Shown here in pieces: positions 21,305-31,980 of a stretch of DNA of 64,000 nt (position 1 is its first letter; every line of letters begins with the position of its first letter). The DNA comes from Micropterix aruncella. Lineage: Eukaryota; Arthropoda; Insecta; Lepidoptera; Micropterigidae. Below the pieces are notes generated by a model, which saw only the letters and a program-made list of their open reading frames with translations, was not told the origin of the DNA and ran no database searches. Location: positions 4,813,155 to 4,877,154 of the forward strand of contig OX155973.1 of assembly GCA_944548615.1 (NCBI GenBank). The letters run 5' to 3'. The position numbers and the translations under genes are program-made.

Positions 21305-21412
21305 ACGCCCGAGTATACTCGAGCGGCTATTATGGGCGAAAATTCCCACACCCGAGATAACTCGGGCAAGCTTTAACTGCAGAAAAGATCACTCCCGAAT
21401 GTTTCGGGCGAA
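21305..21412. repeat. Three short cccga-tcggg hairpins in series
   Basis: gcccgagtatactcgag, acccgagataactcgggc and tcccgaatgtttcgggcg occur at about 45-50 bp spacing. Each is a small palindrome with the same cccga/tcggg arms and a different centre. Confidence 0.65.
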
Positions 21413-21597
21413 AATAAATACGATTCATGGTAGGTATGTGAAAGCGAGACAAAAGACAGCTACGATGATTCAAACGAGGTACAACCCCCACACTATCTCC
21501 CAATCTCTGTAAATCGGGTGTTTTAAGCAGTGAGGTTGTGCGTTTTGAACGCTCGTTTTAGAATTTAACACACCAAACAACAATTTTGATTTCTTGT

Positions 21598-22140
21598 TTC
21601 TTCTTCTTCTAGTTCTTAGCATTTCTTCTTCTTTTTATAGTGCCTCTCCTAGAGGAGGTTGGCTGTCAGCTCTGTGAATTTTTCCCTATCTTGGGCCGAG
21701 CGAAATAGTTCTTCTACGCTTGAGACGTTTGTCCACTCTCAGGTGCTGCAGAGCCAAGACTTTTTTCTTCTTCCAGCCCGTCGTTTACCGCAAACTTTCC
21801 CCATAATAATGAGCTGAAGCCGTTGGTATCGCTCATGTCTCAGCACGTGGCCCAGGTACGCCACTTTCCTTTGCTTTATTATGGGTAAAAGTTCGCGACC
21901 TCTACCGATAAGTTAGAGTACTCTAACATTGGGAACTTTCTGGATCCAGCTAATGCGGAGCATTCTCCGGTAGCACCACATCTGGGTGTCAGCTTTCAGG
22001 GTCCAAGCTTCGCTACTATAAAACACCACAATGGAGCGTCTGCAAAATATCTTCCTCAGGTATGTTTTTAATTTGCGAAAGTTCGACCACGTTAGCTGCT
22101 TTCGTGAGCAACTTTATTAGCTTCCTATTCGCGATCGAAG
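21598..22140 (-). pseudogene. RTE-like LINE, C-terminal fragment
   Basis: Minus-strand translation gives SSEAWTLKADTQMWCYRRML, then RISWIQKVPN, RGRELLPIIKQRKVAYLGHV, LRHERYQRLQLIIMGK and EWTNVSSVEELFRSAQDREK. This is the characteristic tail downstream of the RT in RTE-like retrotransposons of insects (YLGHVLR, then GKxxGKRxxGRxxxSWL). Several stops are present. The ttcttcttct runs near 21597-21640 fit its simple-repeat 3' tail. Confidence 0.75.
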
Positions 22141-22500
22141 AATTTGCATACGTTGTCGCTTCTCTACAACATACTATATAACAGTGTTGTTGCTGATGCA
22201 GGTTTTTTAAATATCAGCGGATGCTGATGCTGATGCTGATTATTTGAGATCAATATCAGCTGATGCTGATGCTGATGCTGATTTTAATTAATTAGGTAAA
22301 TAAAATATATCCAAATATCAAATTGTAAGTAAAAGTGATCATTTTATTAGATATTTGAAATAAAAGGCAAATTATAATAATTATGTGACTTTTAATTATC
22401 GAAAACATCTTGAATACGTAAAGTGATATTACCTGACATACCTATATAAATAAAATATAATTGCCTGTACACCACTCAACTTACATCTGTTTTTAATTAA

Positions 22501-24203
22501 TTAATACTGAAATTGTATTAACGGTAAATTATATTTCAAAAACAATAGCTGAGCTGCCTTTTCAGCTTGCAGTCGATTACGGGAAGGTTTATAAATAACT
22601 CCGGCACTGCTGAACAATTGTTCGCTAGGAACACTTGCCGGCGGAGATGACAGAAATCTCCGAGCCAGTGCAGAAAATTCTTTATATGTATTTGTTCCAT
22701 GCGTTCTCCACCAGTCAAGTGGGTTTTGTGACACAATAATCTTTTTTTCTTTGTAATATTGTCTTAGCAGATTTTTAAGTTTCAAATTCGCATCCGCAAT
22801 TGAGTTATTGATGTCACTCTCACTACTTTCTTCGTCACTTGAATCTAGCAAAACTGCAAGTTCACTTTGCAGGGTTAGTCTACTAGCTCTGCTAGTTGAG
22901 GGCTGTTCTATGTCTCCTGCTTTCATCAAAGGAGCAGTTCTTCTTGACCTCTTAGGTGATGATGGACCAATTTCGTCTCTATTTATATTGGCTAGTTTTA
23001 GAATTTCAGTCTCAACTCTTTCCATTGAAATTTCACTGAAGAATTTGGTTTTATATCGCGGATCCAAAAGGGTGGATATTGCGAATAAGAAATTATTTTT
23101 TATATCATCAAATTTATCGGAAATATTTGTTTTTAAGGTAGTAATAAGATGTTTTATCGCGTCTGAGTTATCTGTTTTAGCTAATTGGTCGTCAAGTTTC
23201 TTCGTAAGTACATGAATAAGCGGAATAACGGATGAAATCAAAGCATTTGAATTGCTTAGTTCCCGTGTACTTTCTTCAAAAGGTCGCAACAACTCCACAC
23301 AGTCTTCCATAAGTTTCCACTCTTCGGGTAAAATAGCTTGTATGTTGTGGTTATTATTACGGTAAATGCTCAATGAATCTTTGATTTTCAAGTATCTTTC
23401 CATCATATAAAAGGAACTGTTCCATCTCGTGACGCAGTCTTGAAAAACTGTTAATTTTGGTTGATTGAGGCGTTCTTGAATAGCATTCAATTCTTTCTGT
23501 GCTATTGTCGAGTGATTGAAATGGTTCGCAATTTTTTTAATTTTTTGTAAGATGTCTATTATGCTTTGATGGGACTTTAACCCATTTTTCACACATAATT
23601 GAAGTTTATGCGCTGTGCAATCTATATCGCTGAACTCTGATATTGCCATGGCCCTTTTCATATTTGACCCTTCGTCTCTAATAATGCAGTGTACTTGATT
23701 TTTGGATATACCCCATTCAGTTAACATAGATTCATATTTTTCGGCAATAATATCTCCTGTATGGCGATTATCGAAAGTTTCGCATTTTAGTATTACCGAT
23801 TTGCGATCAAAATTTTCGGTAATTCCATGACAAGTTAAACTTAACAAAGAAACATTGGCACTTGGATCCGTCCAAATGTCTGATGTAAATGTCATGTATT
23901 TAAATTCCTTTATAACTTTTTTCACCTCTGCAGCAACTTTTTCGTATAAATCTTTACAGACATAGTTAGTGAAAAAATTGCGGCCTTTTAAATTATATTT
24001 TGGCATAACCGCTAGCATGAGTCTTCGGAAACCAATACCTTCCACAAAATGAAATGGCAAGTCCTGAACAGCAATCATCTCGCCGATTAATTTGTCAATA
24101 ATTAAACTCTTTGGGTTATCTTTGTCATACTGTTTATCCTTTCGAAATGCTTCCTCTAGTGATTGTTGCTTTTTTGCTCGCTGAATTGGTGTTAGTATTT
24201 TAC
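22501..24203 (-). CDS. hAT transposase, exon 2 (RNase H-like catalytic and dimerisation domains)
   Basis: The acceptor tttgttttag is followed by GKILTPIQRAKK in phase with exon 1, giving a 638-residue protein, a normal length for hAT transposases. Visible blocks: FTSDIWTDPS (first catalytic Asp region), IIRDEGSNMKRA (second Asp), CTAHKLQLCVKNGL, VTRWNSSFYMMERYL (the hAT Trp/Arg-Trp-Asn motif), AISTLLDPRYK, an acidic SSDEESSESD linker, and the C-terminal dimerisation block DWWRTHGTNTYKEFSALARR, then VPSEQLFSSAG and RNRL. No stop or frameshift. Probably a recently active or still active autonomous copy. Confidence 0.93.
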
Positions 24204-24592
24204 CTAAAACAAATAAACTAATTTTACTCTCTAAAATTTAGACATGGAGGTTGGGTTCTAGGTTAGGTTGTATGTTAGGTATTAAATTATCGCATTTATA
24301 ATAATAGTAGGAAGGAAGTAAGATACATAACATTTATTAGACAGTTATATTACCTACTAAATAAAGAGGTGTACAAAATCGCAACGCGCTTCTTTGCCTC
24401 CCCCACAAGGTCACACAAGTCACAACCCCGCAAAGAATACAGCGTATACATGTTTTTTTTTAGAAAAAAGTCAAAAATAATAAAATAACGATTTTCCTGG
24501 TTAGTTCGACGATGTACTGAATCACCCACTTCAATGATATCACTAACTAAAAACTCACCCGTATGTTTAACTAAATAAGAAAATTACCCTAC

Positions 24593-24806
24593 CTTCTTCA
24601 GCAGTTCCGGCGGCTTCCAGGTTTTCGATCTCACAGCTTAAAAAACGGGTATGCTCTTCTGGATGTTTAAACTTCAAGTGATTTTTTAACGAGGTATTAG
24701 TACGTCCTTTGCGAGAATAATCCATTTTACAGATATTACACTTTGCGGTATCTTTATTTACTAATGTAAAATACTTCCATACTTCACTTTTCAATGGCGG
24801 AGGCAT
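24593..24806 (-). CDS. hAT transposase, exon 1 (BED zinc finger)
   Basis: Begins MPPPLKSEVWKYFTLVNKD and contains AKCNICKMDYSRKGR, then LKNHLKFKHPEEH. This is a BED-type C2H2 finger (CxxC, then HxxxxH) of the kind that lets hAT transposases bind the element ends. The exon ends in phase 1 at a gtaggg donor (GT at 24592-24591). Joined to the acceptor at 24204, the frame continues without interruption. The start ATG is the first in frame, close to the TIR-proximal leader. Confidence 0.9.
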
Positions 24807-24892
24807 TATAAAACTTGTGGTTTACTTACACCGACAATGTCTGCTGCGGTAATGAGTCAGTCAATCTTGCATTCGTTTATTGTCGCGGCTAG

Positions 24893-24929
24893 CCGCGCAG
24901 GTGCATGTAACACCTGCGCGGCTAGAGTC
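24893..24929. promoter_or_regulatory. 14-bp-arm hairpin in the hAT leader
   Basis: ctagccgcgcaggt and acctgcgcggctag are exact inverted repeats around gcatgtaac, about 90 bp upstream of the transposase ATG, followed by a tcccccgggat word that is repeated 27 bp later. It is GC-rich in an AT-rich element. A regulatory role is inference. Confidence 0.6.
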
Positions 24930-25234
24930 CCCCGGGATCCCCCGAATCAAGAATCCCCCGGGATTTACAAGTCGTACGAGTGACACGAGATGATACGACC
25001 TTGAATATCAGCAATAAAAATCAGCATCGATTATTGCGGATGCTGATGCGGATGCTGATATTGAAAATAATGCGAATAATCCGCTGATGCTGATGCTGAT
25101 GCTGATATTCGCAACAACCCTGCTATATAACCCCACTTCACCCTCCTATCTCGAGGAGAATCTCCACCCTTTGGGAGGCCACGGTCTTCCACTGTGATCA
25201 AGCCGGGATAAACACACTCGCCATTCCGATACAT

Positions 25235-25360
25235 CATTCTTCTGTTTACACGCACTCTTTTACAGATCAGCAGCTCCCTCACTCTATCAGGCGTGCACCT
25301 TCGTTGCATACTTTTAAAAAGTTGTTGAAGAAACATTTATTTTTACACAGCCACTAACCA
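25235..25360 (+). pseudogene. Possible LINE C-terminal fragment
   Basis: One plus-strand frame reads HSFTDQQLPHSIRRAPSLHT then FKKLLKKHLFLH and stop. It is reminiscent of the last residues of CR1/Jockey-like ORF2 (short basic helix FKxxLKxxLF). It directly follows the hAT target site. Weak. Confidence 0.35.
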
Positions 25361-25384
25361 AATACCTCACCTTGTCCTCTCTTT

Positions 25385-25555
25385 TATCCTTCCCTGGGCA
25401 ACGTTAGCATAAGTTACTGGCATGTGGCGGAGCTTAATGGTGGACTGTTTTGTCCAAGTCTTCTGCGCTCACTTCACGGGAGATAGAACGACTAATCGTT
25501 AAAACTTCCTGAGGTGACAGGTTCGCCCGTTGTAGTTGACAACTCTAGTTGCTAC
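25385..25555 (+). repeat. Family B, 3' fragment
   Basis: Contains tggactgttttgtccaagtc, ttctgcgctcacttcacggg, cttcctgaggtgacagg and gttgtagttgacaactctag. It is the 3' end of family B. Confidence 0.8.
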
Positions 25556-25561
25556 AACAAA

Positions 25562-25668
25562 GGAGCTATGAAAATTGGTTCATACGTATGAAAAAGTGTA
25601 TTAACGCTTACGGCGAATATTTTAAGGAACTATATGCCCAGTTTCCATGTTATATAATTACGTAATAG
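25562..25668 (+). pseudogene. mariner transposase extreme C-terminus relic
   Basis: Frame reads RSYENWFIRMKKCINAYGEY then FKEL. This fits the mariner C-terminal pattern WxxRxxKCIxxxGEYFE. No other transposase part is attached. Confidence 0.65.
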
Positions 25669-26264
25669 AGTGATTATATACAGCAGTTTTTTTTTAAAAT
25701 TTAACATGCTTTTTTGTCGATTCCAAGAAATATGTCTGGTCCACTTTCGGTTGTTTATACTTGATATAATCACCTAGGTGGTCAGGTCAGCTTTCAATAC
25801 TAGTTTGATAATAGGGTGACCATCCGATCTTGCCCAAGTGGTATCGTATTGGTACTGCCAGTTATATAAAAAAATAAAAGGTGTCATGGGCTGGCTTGAG
25901 TGGTTACTCAATTTTGACCATTGATATATTATCACCTAGATATGCCCTCAGATATAAATAAATTGGCTCCACATACCCTTTGCTCGTAAATCATGTGACA
26001 GAGAGAGCAATAAATTGAACAGTATGCGAGAGAATAGCGCGCCAATATTCTTCGCGGCAGCTCACACCGGAAACGGTCGGCTGTCTGCCAGCGGACTGCG
26101 AGAAAACTACTACTGACTGACTTTCAGTAGTGGTTTTGAAGTGGTAATTTTCGAGCGCGATCTAGAGGATCTATATATCGATGATGTTTATTTTAAAGTC
26201 GCTAAGGTAAAAACTACTAGTAGCTGACACATGTACTTTTAACAATTTTAAAAAATCGGTTGTG
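25669..26264. other. No gene recognised
   Basis: No supported ORF or repeat partner in this stretch. Confidence 0.5.
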
Positions 26265-26445
26265 TCACCCTAAGACTTTCCCGGCAAGTAGCCAAGGAAT
26301 AACTTCATCTGAATATTAATTTCATAAATAAAATCTATGAGACTCCGGCCGGCGGACGAAACCGGTTGGGAACCATTGAGACGCCTCGGGCGACGCGGTT
26401 CGTTTCTCAACTAAGGGCGGGTGACATGTCAAATTGTTCCTACGA
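26265..26445 (+). repeat. Dispersed repeat family C, copy
   Basis: ggttgtgtcaccctaagact, then ggcaagtagccaaggaataa and tgaatattaatttcataaat. A paralogue at 28455-28620 shares this and the following ggccgg..gacgaa / ctaagggcg part. Copies at 17730 (minus) and 44905 are shorter. SINE-like in size and in its defined 5' start, but no pol III boxes were seen. Confidence 0.75.
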
Positions 26446-26589
26446 TTTTTAATACAAAAAAAGTAATAAATGGCTTACTTGTATAAAAAAATACTGGTAT
26501 ATTGTAAACACGTATTATTATTAAGAAACCTAATGAAAAAATACAACGTTTTCTTCCTACTTTTTGAGTAATAACCCAAAGGTAGGGCA

Positions 26590-27136
26590 ATTAACCACAA
26601 CCTTTCCAACTCTTGCCATGACCAAATGACGTCTGCATGACAAATTTCAGGTCAATCGGATTAAGCAGGTAGCTATCAAGGAGGAAGACACACAGACTAA
26701 CTTCCATCTGAAAATGGTCTTAATCGTCTCAGGGGAGCTCAAAATAGATATTTCCATATTTATCGCAAAAAATGCGCATTCAAAATACTTTCCTTCTATA
26801 CAGGTTGTTTGGCACAAGAACCGACACAATTTTTCGGAAGATTGGAGGGCTCACTTGCTTGCTTTCACTCATTTGTTTGATGTCCTAAGTTTCACGGTAA
26901 TTGAGATATAATTTTTTTTCAAAAAAAAATTTTACTACCCAAAATTCTGCTTTTAAATTATGATAACTTTTTTGTTTGTAGATGTAATGGCACCAAATAA
27001 CTTTTATTGCATTCTGAAATGTTTTTCTATTCTAAAAAAAAATATTTAATGCCAATTGCATTAAAAAAAATACTTATAAGCTTCCAAATTTCAAAAACGA
27101 ATTAAAAGTATGACAAAGGTCAATTTCTAAATTCAT
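26590..27136 (+). repeat. Diverged duplication D, copy 1
   Basis: Matches 28783-29236 almost word for word in its right 300 bp (cggaagattggagggctcac through acaaaggtcaatttctaaat) and more loosely at the left (acaacctttccaactcttgc; cttccatctgaaaatggtct). A TTAA MITE interrupts copy 1 at 27141. Non-coding. Confidence 0.85.
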
Positions 27137-27140
27137 TTAA

Positions 27141-27446
27141 CCCTTGTAGTAAATGGGTATTTTCATGGATGCATCTGTCTCTTTTGCAGGATTTTCGGCG
27201 ACATCGACCTTAAAGTACTATAACTACGAAACTACTACACCAATCATAAAAAGAACAACTGCACAATGATTGCATTGAAATTTCGAATATAGAATATTGA
27301 AATATCATTTTGTTAAACAATTAGATAATTATGAATAAATATGAGAACGTCAAAGAAGTGAAAAAAACGCGGAACCAGATCTGGTCGTATAATACTCAAC
27401 GGATAATTGTTTCAGAACCAGATTTGGTCGTATCATACTCAAGGGG
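27141..27446 (-). mobile_element. TTAA MITE, 306 bp
   Basis: TTAA at 27137-27140 and 27447-27450. The ends are cccttgtagtaaatggg and (reverse complement) ccccttgagtatgatacgac. It is the reverse-orientation sibling of 52950-53247 and shares the accagatctggtcgtat motif. The uninterrupted duplicate at about 29236 (aattcatttaaaac) shows the empty site. Confidence 0.85.
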
Positions 27447-27466
27447 TTAACCCCTTGAGTATGATA
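27431..27466. repeat. 36-bp perfect palindrome centred on TTAA
   Basis: tatcatactcaaggggtt is followed exactly by its reverse complement. The centre is the TTAA of the MITE at 27141, so two MITE ends face each other across a single target site. The right-hand MITE is otherwise truncated after about 25 bp. Confidence 0.9.
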
Positions 27467-27489
27467 ATATTTGATAATAATATACCCCC

Positions 27490-27546
27490 TTCCTATAATA
27501 AAGCTAATTTCAAAACAATATTTTGAAATTAGCTTTATTATAGGAA
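27490..27546. repeat. Perfect 26-bp-arm hairpin
   Basis: The arm starting ttcctataataaagctaatt is exactly complementary to the arm at 27521-27546, with loop caata. A one-armed version (agctttattatagaaagt) is at 29262-29283 in duplication D, so this hairpin was created in, or lost from, one copy. Confidence 0.85.
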
Positions 27547-27837
27547 GTTCTCTAGCTTATACCCTTTCAAATGATATGCTAAATGTCATATATAATTTTT
27601 TTTTGAAAAAAAAATCATACCTCAATTACCGTGAAACTTAGGATATCAGACAAATGGGTGTAAAGGTAGGCGTTTTATAGTGTAAAGAAACACCATTAGA
27701 TCTGTAGATATTTTTTGTCTGCTGTCTGTCCCTGAGCACCAATTTCTCGCACTTCAAAATAGGTTCTTTTAGGAATCAGCTCATAAACTTAAATCAAAAT
27801 TCAGTTCATATGTATAGCAAACAACTCGTTACAAACA

Positions 27838-28400
27838 ACTAGAGCTGTCAACTACGAGCGAACCCGTCGTCTCAGGAATTTTTAACGATATTAGATTGTT
27901 CTGTATCCCAGAAGGTGAGCGCAGAAGACTTGAGACGAAAAATCCACAATCTACTGTCTAGTTACGCCACTCGCCCGTCAGAGGCCAACGCCTTACGGCG
28001 AGGCACCAGGAAGGGTACCTCCACCTGGAATTAACCTTCAGGATACTTCCTGCCTCCTGACTAACCAGACAGGATCAAGGTCGCGCGTCACCGAATCTAT
28101 TGCGGACCACGGCATCCTTTGCCCGGTTAATTCACCCGGGACCGGGTGACCGAATGGTCGTTTCAAAAGCAGTTGCCACACGGTTAGCAACTACCCCCGC
28201 TCTATATGAAACATTACTGTTTCCAGACTCCCCCAGCTGTTAGTCGGAGTGCACAATCGATTAGCTGACGCCCCTCGGGGAGACTGAGACACTTCTGCGT
28301 GAACGCCGCCGGATGGGTGTTGTCCCGTGCGTTTCACTGACCCTGTACAACTGGGTCTTAGTGGCCAAATTATAACAGGGCTCATTAGCTCCCTTCGTTA
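27838..28400 (-). repeat. Dispersed repeat family B, full-length inverted copy
   Basis: The plus strand reads agctgtcaactacgagcgaa at its start and ccctgttataatttggccac complements near 28360-28400. All blocks of the 12305 copy appear in reverse. It gives the best consensus for the family ends. Confidence 0.8.
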
Positions 28401-28454
28401 CAAACAAACTTATAATCCAATTTCCAATATAAATAAAAGGCGTTAAAATAAAAA

Positions 28455-28620
28455 TTAGGTTGTGTCACCCCAAGACTTTTACAGCAGGTAGCCAAGGACT
28501 GATTTCACCTGAATAATATTTTGATAAATAAAATCGATGAACGCCCTTCTCTCGGCCGGAGAACAAACCCAGTTGGGGTCCAATTCAACCTCTTTGGGGG
28601 GGGCGTGGTTTATTCCTCGG
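28455..28620 (+). repeat. Dispersed repeat family C, copy
   Basis: aggttgtgtcaccccaagac, caggtagccaaggactgatt and ttttgataaataaaatcgat, then a G run (28597-28605) and cggctaagggcgagg. Pairs with 26265-26445. Confidence 0.75.
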
Positions 28621-28782
28621 CTAAGGGCGAGGTTGCATAAGCGCCAACAGCGTTTTTAACTAAAATGTATGATCTTGACCCAATAAGACTTCTATGTACC
28701 ATTTCAAGTCTCGATATTGAAATTTTGAAATAAAATTTCGATATTGAAATATGACTAGTGCAACCACTAGTGGACCGATTTC

Positions 28783-29535
28783 AACCACAACCTTTTCAAC
28801 TCTTGCAATGACTAAATGATACCTGCATTCGAAATTTTAGCTCAATTGTTTTGCGTTTGGGCTTTATACAGAGACAGACAGACTTCCATCTGGAAATAGT
28901 CTTAATCGTCTCAGTGGGCTCAAAATGAATATTTCGGAAGATTGGAGGGCTCACTTGCTTGCTTTCACTCATTTGTCTCATGTCCTAAGTTTCACGGTAA
29001 TTGAGATATAATTTTTTTTCAAAAAAAATTTTTACTACCCAAAATTCCGCTTATTATGATAACTTTTTTGTTTGTAGATGTAATGGCACCAAATAACTTT
29101 TATTGCATTCTGAAATGTTTTTCTATTCTATAAAAAATATTTAATGCCAATTGCATTAAAAAAAATACTTATAAGCTTCCAAATTTCAAAAACGAATTAA
29201 AAGTATGACAAAGGTCAATTTCTAAATTCATTTAAAACAAAACTAAAGAATATTTTGAAATTAGCTTTATTATAGAAAGTTCTCTAGTTTATACCCTTTC
29301 AAATGATATGCTAAATGTCATAAAATACGTTGATTATATGATAAGAGATACTACTTTCCCGGGGCCAGCGTTAGGAAAAAACTTTTAAGATATTGATACC
29401 CAAAATTCCGCCTTTAAATTGTAATATTTTGTTGTTTGTAGCTTTAATGGCAGCAAATAACTTTTATTGCGTTTGGCTTTATACAGAGACAGACAGACTT
29501 CCATCTGGAAATAGTCTTAATCGTCTCAGTGGGCT
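28783..29535 (+). repeat. Diverged duplication D, copy 2 with a partial third copy
   Basis: 28783-29236 pairs with copy 1. The segment 29465-29535 (ggctttatacagagacagac, tagtcttaatcgtctcagtg) repeats 28860-28922, a partial third copy that abuts the RLE element. Confidence 0.8.
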
Positions 29536-29539
29536 CAAA

Positions 29540-31800
29540 TAAATAAATACAAACGGAGCTGCCATGGAATTCACCGACCGGAGTCGGGCCCATCATAATA
29601 CTATTTTTTTTTCACTTCTGGGGGGTGATCAGTGGATTCCGGACTTACGAACCGGCTGTGGTAGGTTTAGGACAGCTGTCTTGCCACATGTGAGCGTTCA
29701 CCTAACCACCCATTCACTCCCCCTTCGAAGCCATAGAATTTGAGATGCGCAAATCGCAGTTTTAGATAAATTTCTAAGAAAGAGTTGATTATTTTTCTGG
29801 AAAGGCCAAGATCTTTAAAGAGGTGAAATAGAGATTTAGCTGGCAGGCCACGAGCGCCAACTTCCACCGCGTGAAGGTGAACAGTGAAGCCGTTCCGGGT
29901 TACGGCATTTGTAAGATCATGGTATTTATTTAATTTGTACTCGTGGTCTTTTGGGATATTTGATTCCCATGGAACAGTTAATTCTACAATAAGAGCCACC
30001 TTCCGAGATACAGAGTAAAGAGTTATATCTGGACGGAGTGCTGTGCATCCGAGACTTTCAGGGAATTTATACTGCTTAGAGACCGAATCAACCTCCAGAA
30101 TCCAATCTGTAGCTTTCTCGATTATTGAGAAAGGTTTTGTAGTTAAATGTTTTTTGCCTTTAGAGCCATCCCGCACAAACTGTATTGGGGGTTTGGAGGA
30201 TACTGTCAAACCCTTGTTGGCACGAGCCACTGAGAGACTAATTACCTCGCGAATAACAGCGAGAACTTTGTCATGGCGGTAAGTGTACCGTCCTTGATCT
30301 AAGGCCACCTTGCAGCCAGCTAGAATGTGTCTAGCTGTGCAAGGGGTATTGCTACAGAGGGGACAAGAACTATCCTCGGCAAAGCTCCAGCGAGCGAGGT
30401 TACTGGGGTCTGGAAGTGTATGCAGAAAGGCATTCAAATAAAATTTCAGCATCTCTGGCGTCCAGTCATAGAGCATTACCTTCCAGTGCATTGGAGGCGG
30501 AATGCAAAAGTCCCCAATTGTTGTCCAATCATTCTGGCATTGAAGGCCAATAGCATGAGCCATACTCTTGCTGTCGTAATCTCCCCGCAAAAGAGACTTC
30601 TTCAAGTCCACGTCGCTCGTGGTTGTACTGCCATACCCCAGACCAGTGCCATTCTGGCTGATTCCAGTAAGGAACTTTTTGTGGAAGTCTACGCGGGCTT
30701 GTAGATCATTTGAATCACTACGGCCACTTATTACGTGCTTCGATATTGCCGGATCTTTGGAATTGCACAGAATCGAATTTTTAGTTATTCTGGAGTTGGC
30801 GTAGAGCAGAGAGGGCAGTTTAAGCGCTAGCCCAAAATTTTGTTTGGACCTGAAGAGAGTCGAGGGGTCAGCTGGTTTGGCTAAGGACAGCCAGGATTTT
30901 AAACTAGCTGTCACCAGTGCATCTAGACGGGACAGTTGGGTTTTGGTAAAATCGTAAATAAGAAAGGGCCATGACAAATGTGACGTTAGATAATTGTCAT
31001 AGATCCAGGCCTTACGAGGGCCAGAAATTAGCAAGGCATCTATTTTCGCCAGGCAACTTTTGAAATGCTCTATAACATGATCGCCCGAGACGTCTTTTCC
31101 CTGATGGGTGATTTTTCTGCCGAGGAATTTGAAATGATTGTTTGGGTCTATAAGGGAGATATTAGAGCCCTTATAGACCAATTTGGGGTCATAGGATGTA
31201 AATTTTGTGCCCATGCGGGCGAGTCCAAGGCAAAAACATTTGGAGGGCTTCACTTTTATACAGCCTGACCAGTCGCAGAAAAGCTCCACTTTCTGTAATA
31301 GCAGGGAAAGCTGCTTGGGACTTCTGGTGATGAAAGTTAGGTCGTCGGCAAAAGCGAGGCACGACGAGGTGTATTGGCCGTCTGTTTTAAAACGGTAGCC
31401 CCACTTCCTGTCAAACTGGGTCAGGCTTTCCAGCAGTATATTAAAAACTATATTAAAAATCGTCGGGGAGAGGCAACAGCCCTGAAATAGTCCAATTGAA
31501 TATGGTATAGAGCGGGTAGTCCATTCTTGCGTTTTAACATGGAAAGTCAGACAGTTGTAGTAGGAGGCTACAATGTCACGTTCGACTGGTGGGAAGTTGT
31601 ACCAGCGGAGTGCAAAGTGGAGGAGACTGTGTCGGACTTACCCAAAGGCATTCTCTAGGTCGAGCCAGCATACATTGATTTGGCGTTCGTGCTGTCTCGC
31701 ATCCTTGATGGCAGCAGCCAGGAGAGAATTGTGCTCGAGGCAGCCCGAGACGCCACGCATGAAGCCTTTTTGAACTGATACTCCAAGGTTATAACAACAA
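29540..31800 (-). mobile_element. RLE-type non-LTR retrotransposon, 5'-truncated
   Basis: The 3' terminus is defined by comparison with a second copy at 49340-49540: both share atacaaacggagctgccatg and gagtcgggcccatcataata next to simple AT tails. The body carries RT, zinc knuckle and restriction-like endonuclease. The 5' end is lost near 31800. At least five fragments of the family lie elsewhere in the window. Confidence 0.88.
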
Positions 31801-31826
31801 TATATTTCCAACAACAATATTTCCAT
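29667..31826 (-). pseudogene. Reverse transcriptase with C-terminal restriction-like endonuclease
   Basis: One frame of about 720 codons with a single TAA (31640-31638) right after the RT motif CWLDLENAFG. RT motifs in order: QKGFMRGVSGCLEHN, LDLENAFG, FQGCCLSPTIFN and LAFADDLTF (catalytic Asp pair near 31345). Downstream comes a zinc knuckle CPLCSNTPCTARHILAGC (CCHC), then the endonuclease core RPDITLYSVSRK followed by ALIVELTVPWES, the RPD...E arrangement of the R2/R4/HERO group. Such enzymes nick target DNA and prime reverse transcription from the nick. The stop, and the missing N-terminus with its DNA-binding fingers, make this copy inactive. Confidence 0.88.
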
Positions 31827-31904
31827 CTTCGTCTCGAAAAAAAATATTTACGCATTCACAATGTCACAATCTCTCCTCGTCAGTTTGTGGGTCGAGAAGG
31901 GAAA

Positions 31905-31980
31905 ATTCAGCATCGGACAACATTATCTTCCAGTGGATTGGAGTAAGAACGCAAAAGCTTCCAACTGTTGTCCAGTCAGG
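31905..31980 (-). pseudogene. RLE retrotransposon, small fragment
   Basis: ttatcttccagtggattgga and ccaactgttgtccagtca match 30475-30540 of the RLE element (ccttccagtgcattggagg). It abuts a family B copy. Confidence 0.75.

Larger units (their letters stand above)
22182..25122 (-). mobile_element. Complete hAT transposon with perfect 8-bp TSD
   Basis: Target duplications ctatataa lie at 22174-22181 and 25123-25130. TIRs: left cagtgttgttgc, right (reverse complement) cagggttgttgc, one mismatch in 12. Both subterminal regions carry arrays of gctgat/atcagc hexamers (22215-22280 and 25030-25110), a likely transposase-binding array. The 2941-bp body holds a two-exon transposase gene on the minus strand with no break. 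Target sequence is repeat-derived. Confidence 0.95.

Noticed and set aside
22808..23215. 135-codon plus-strand ORF
   Set aside because: It is antisense to the intact hAT transposase exon 2.
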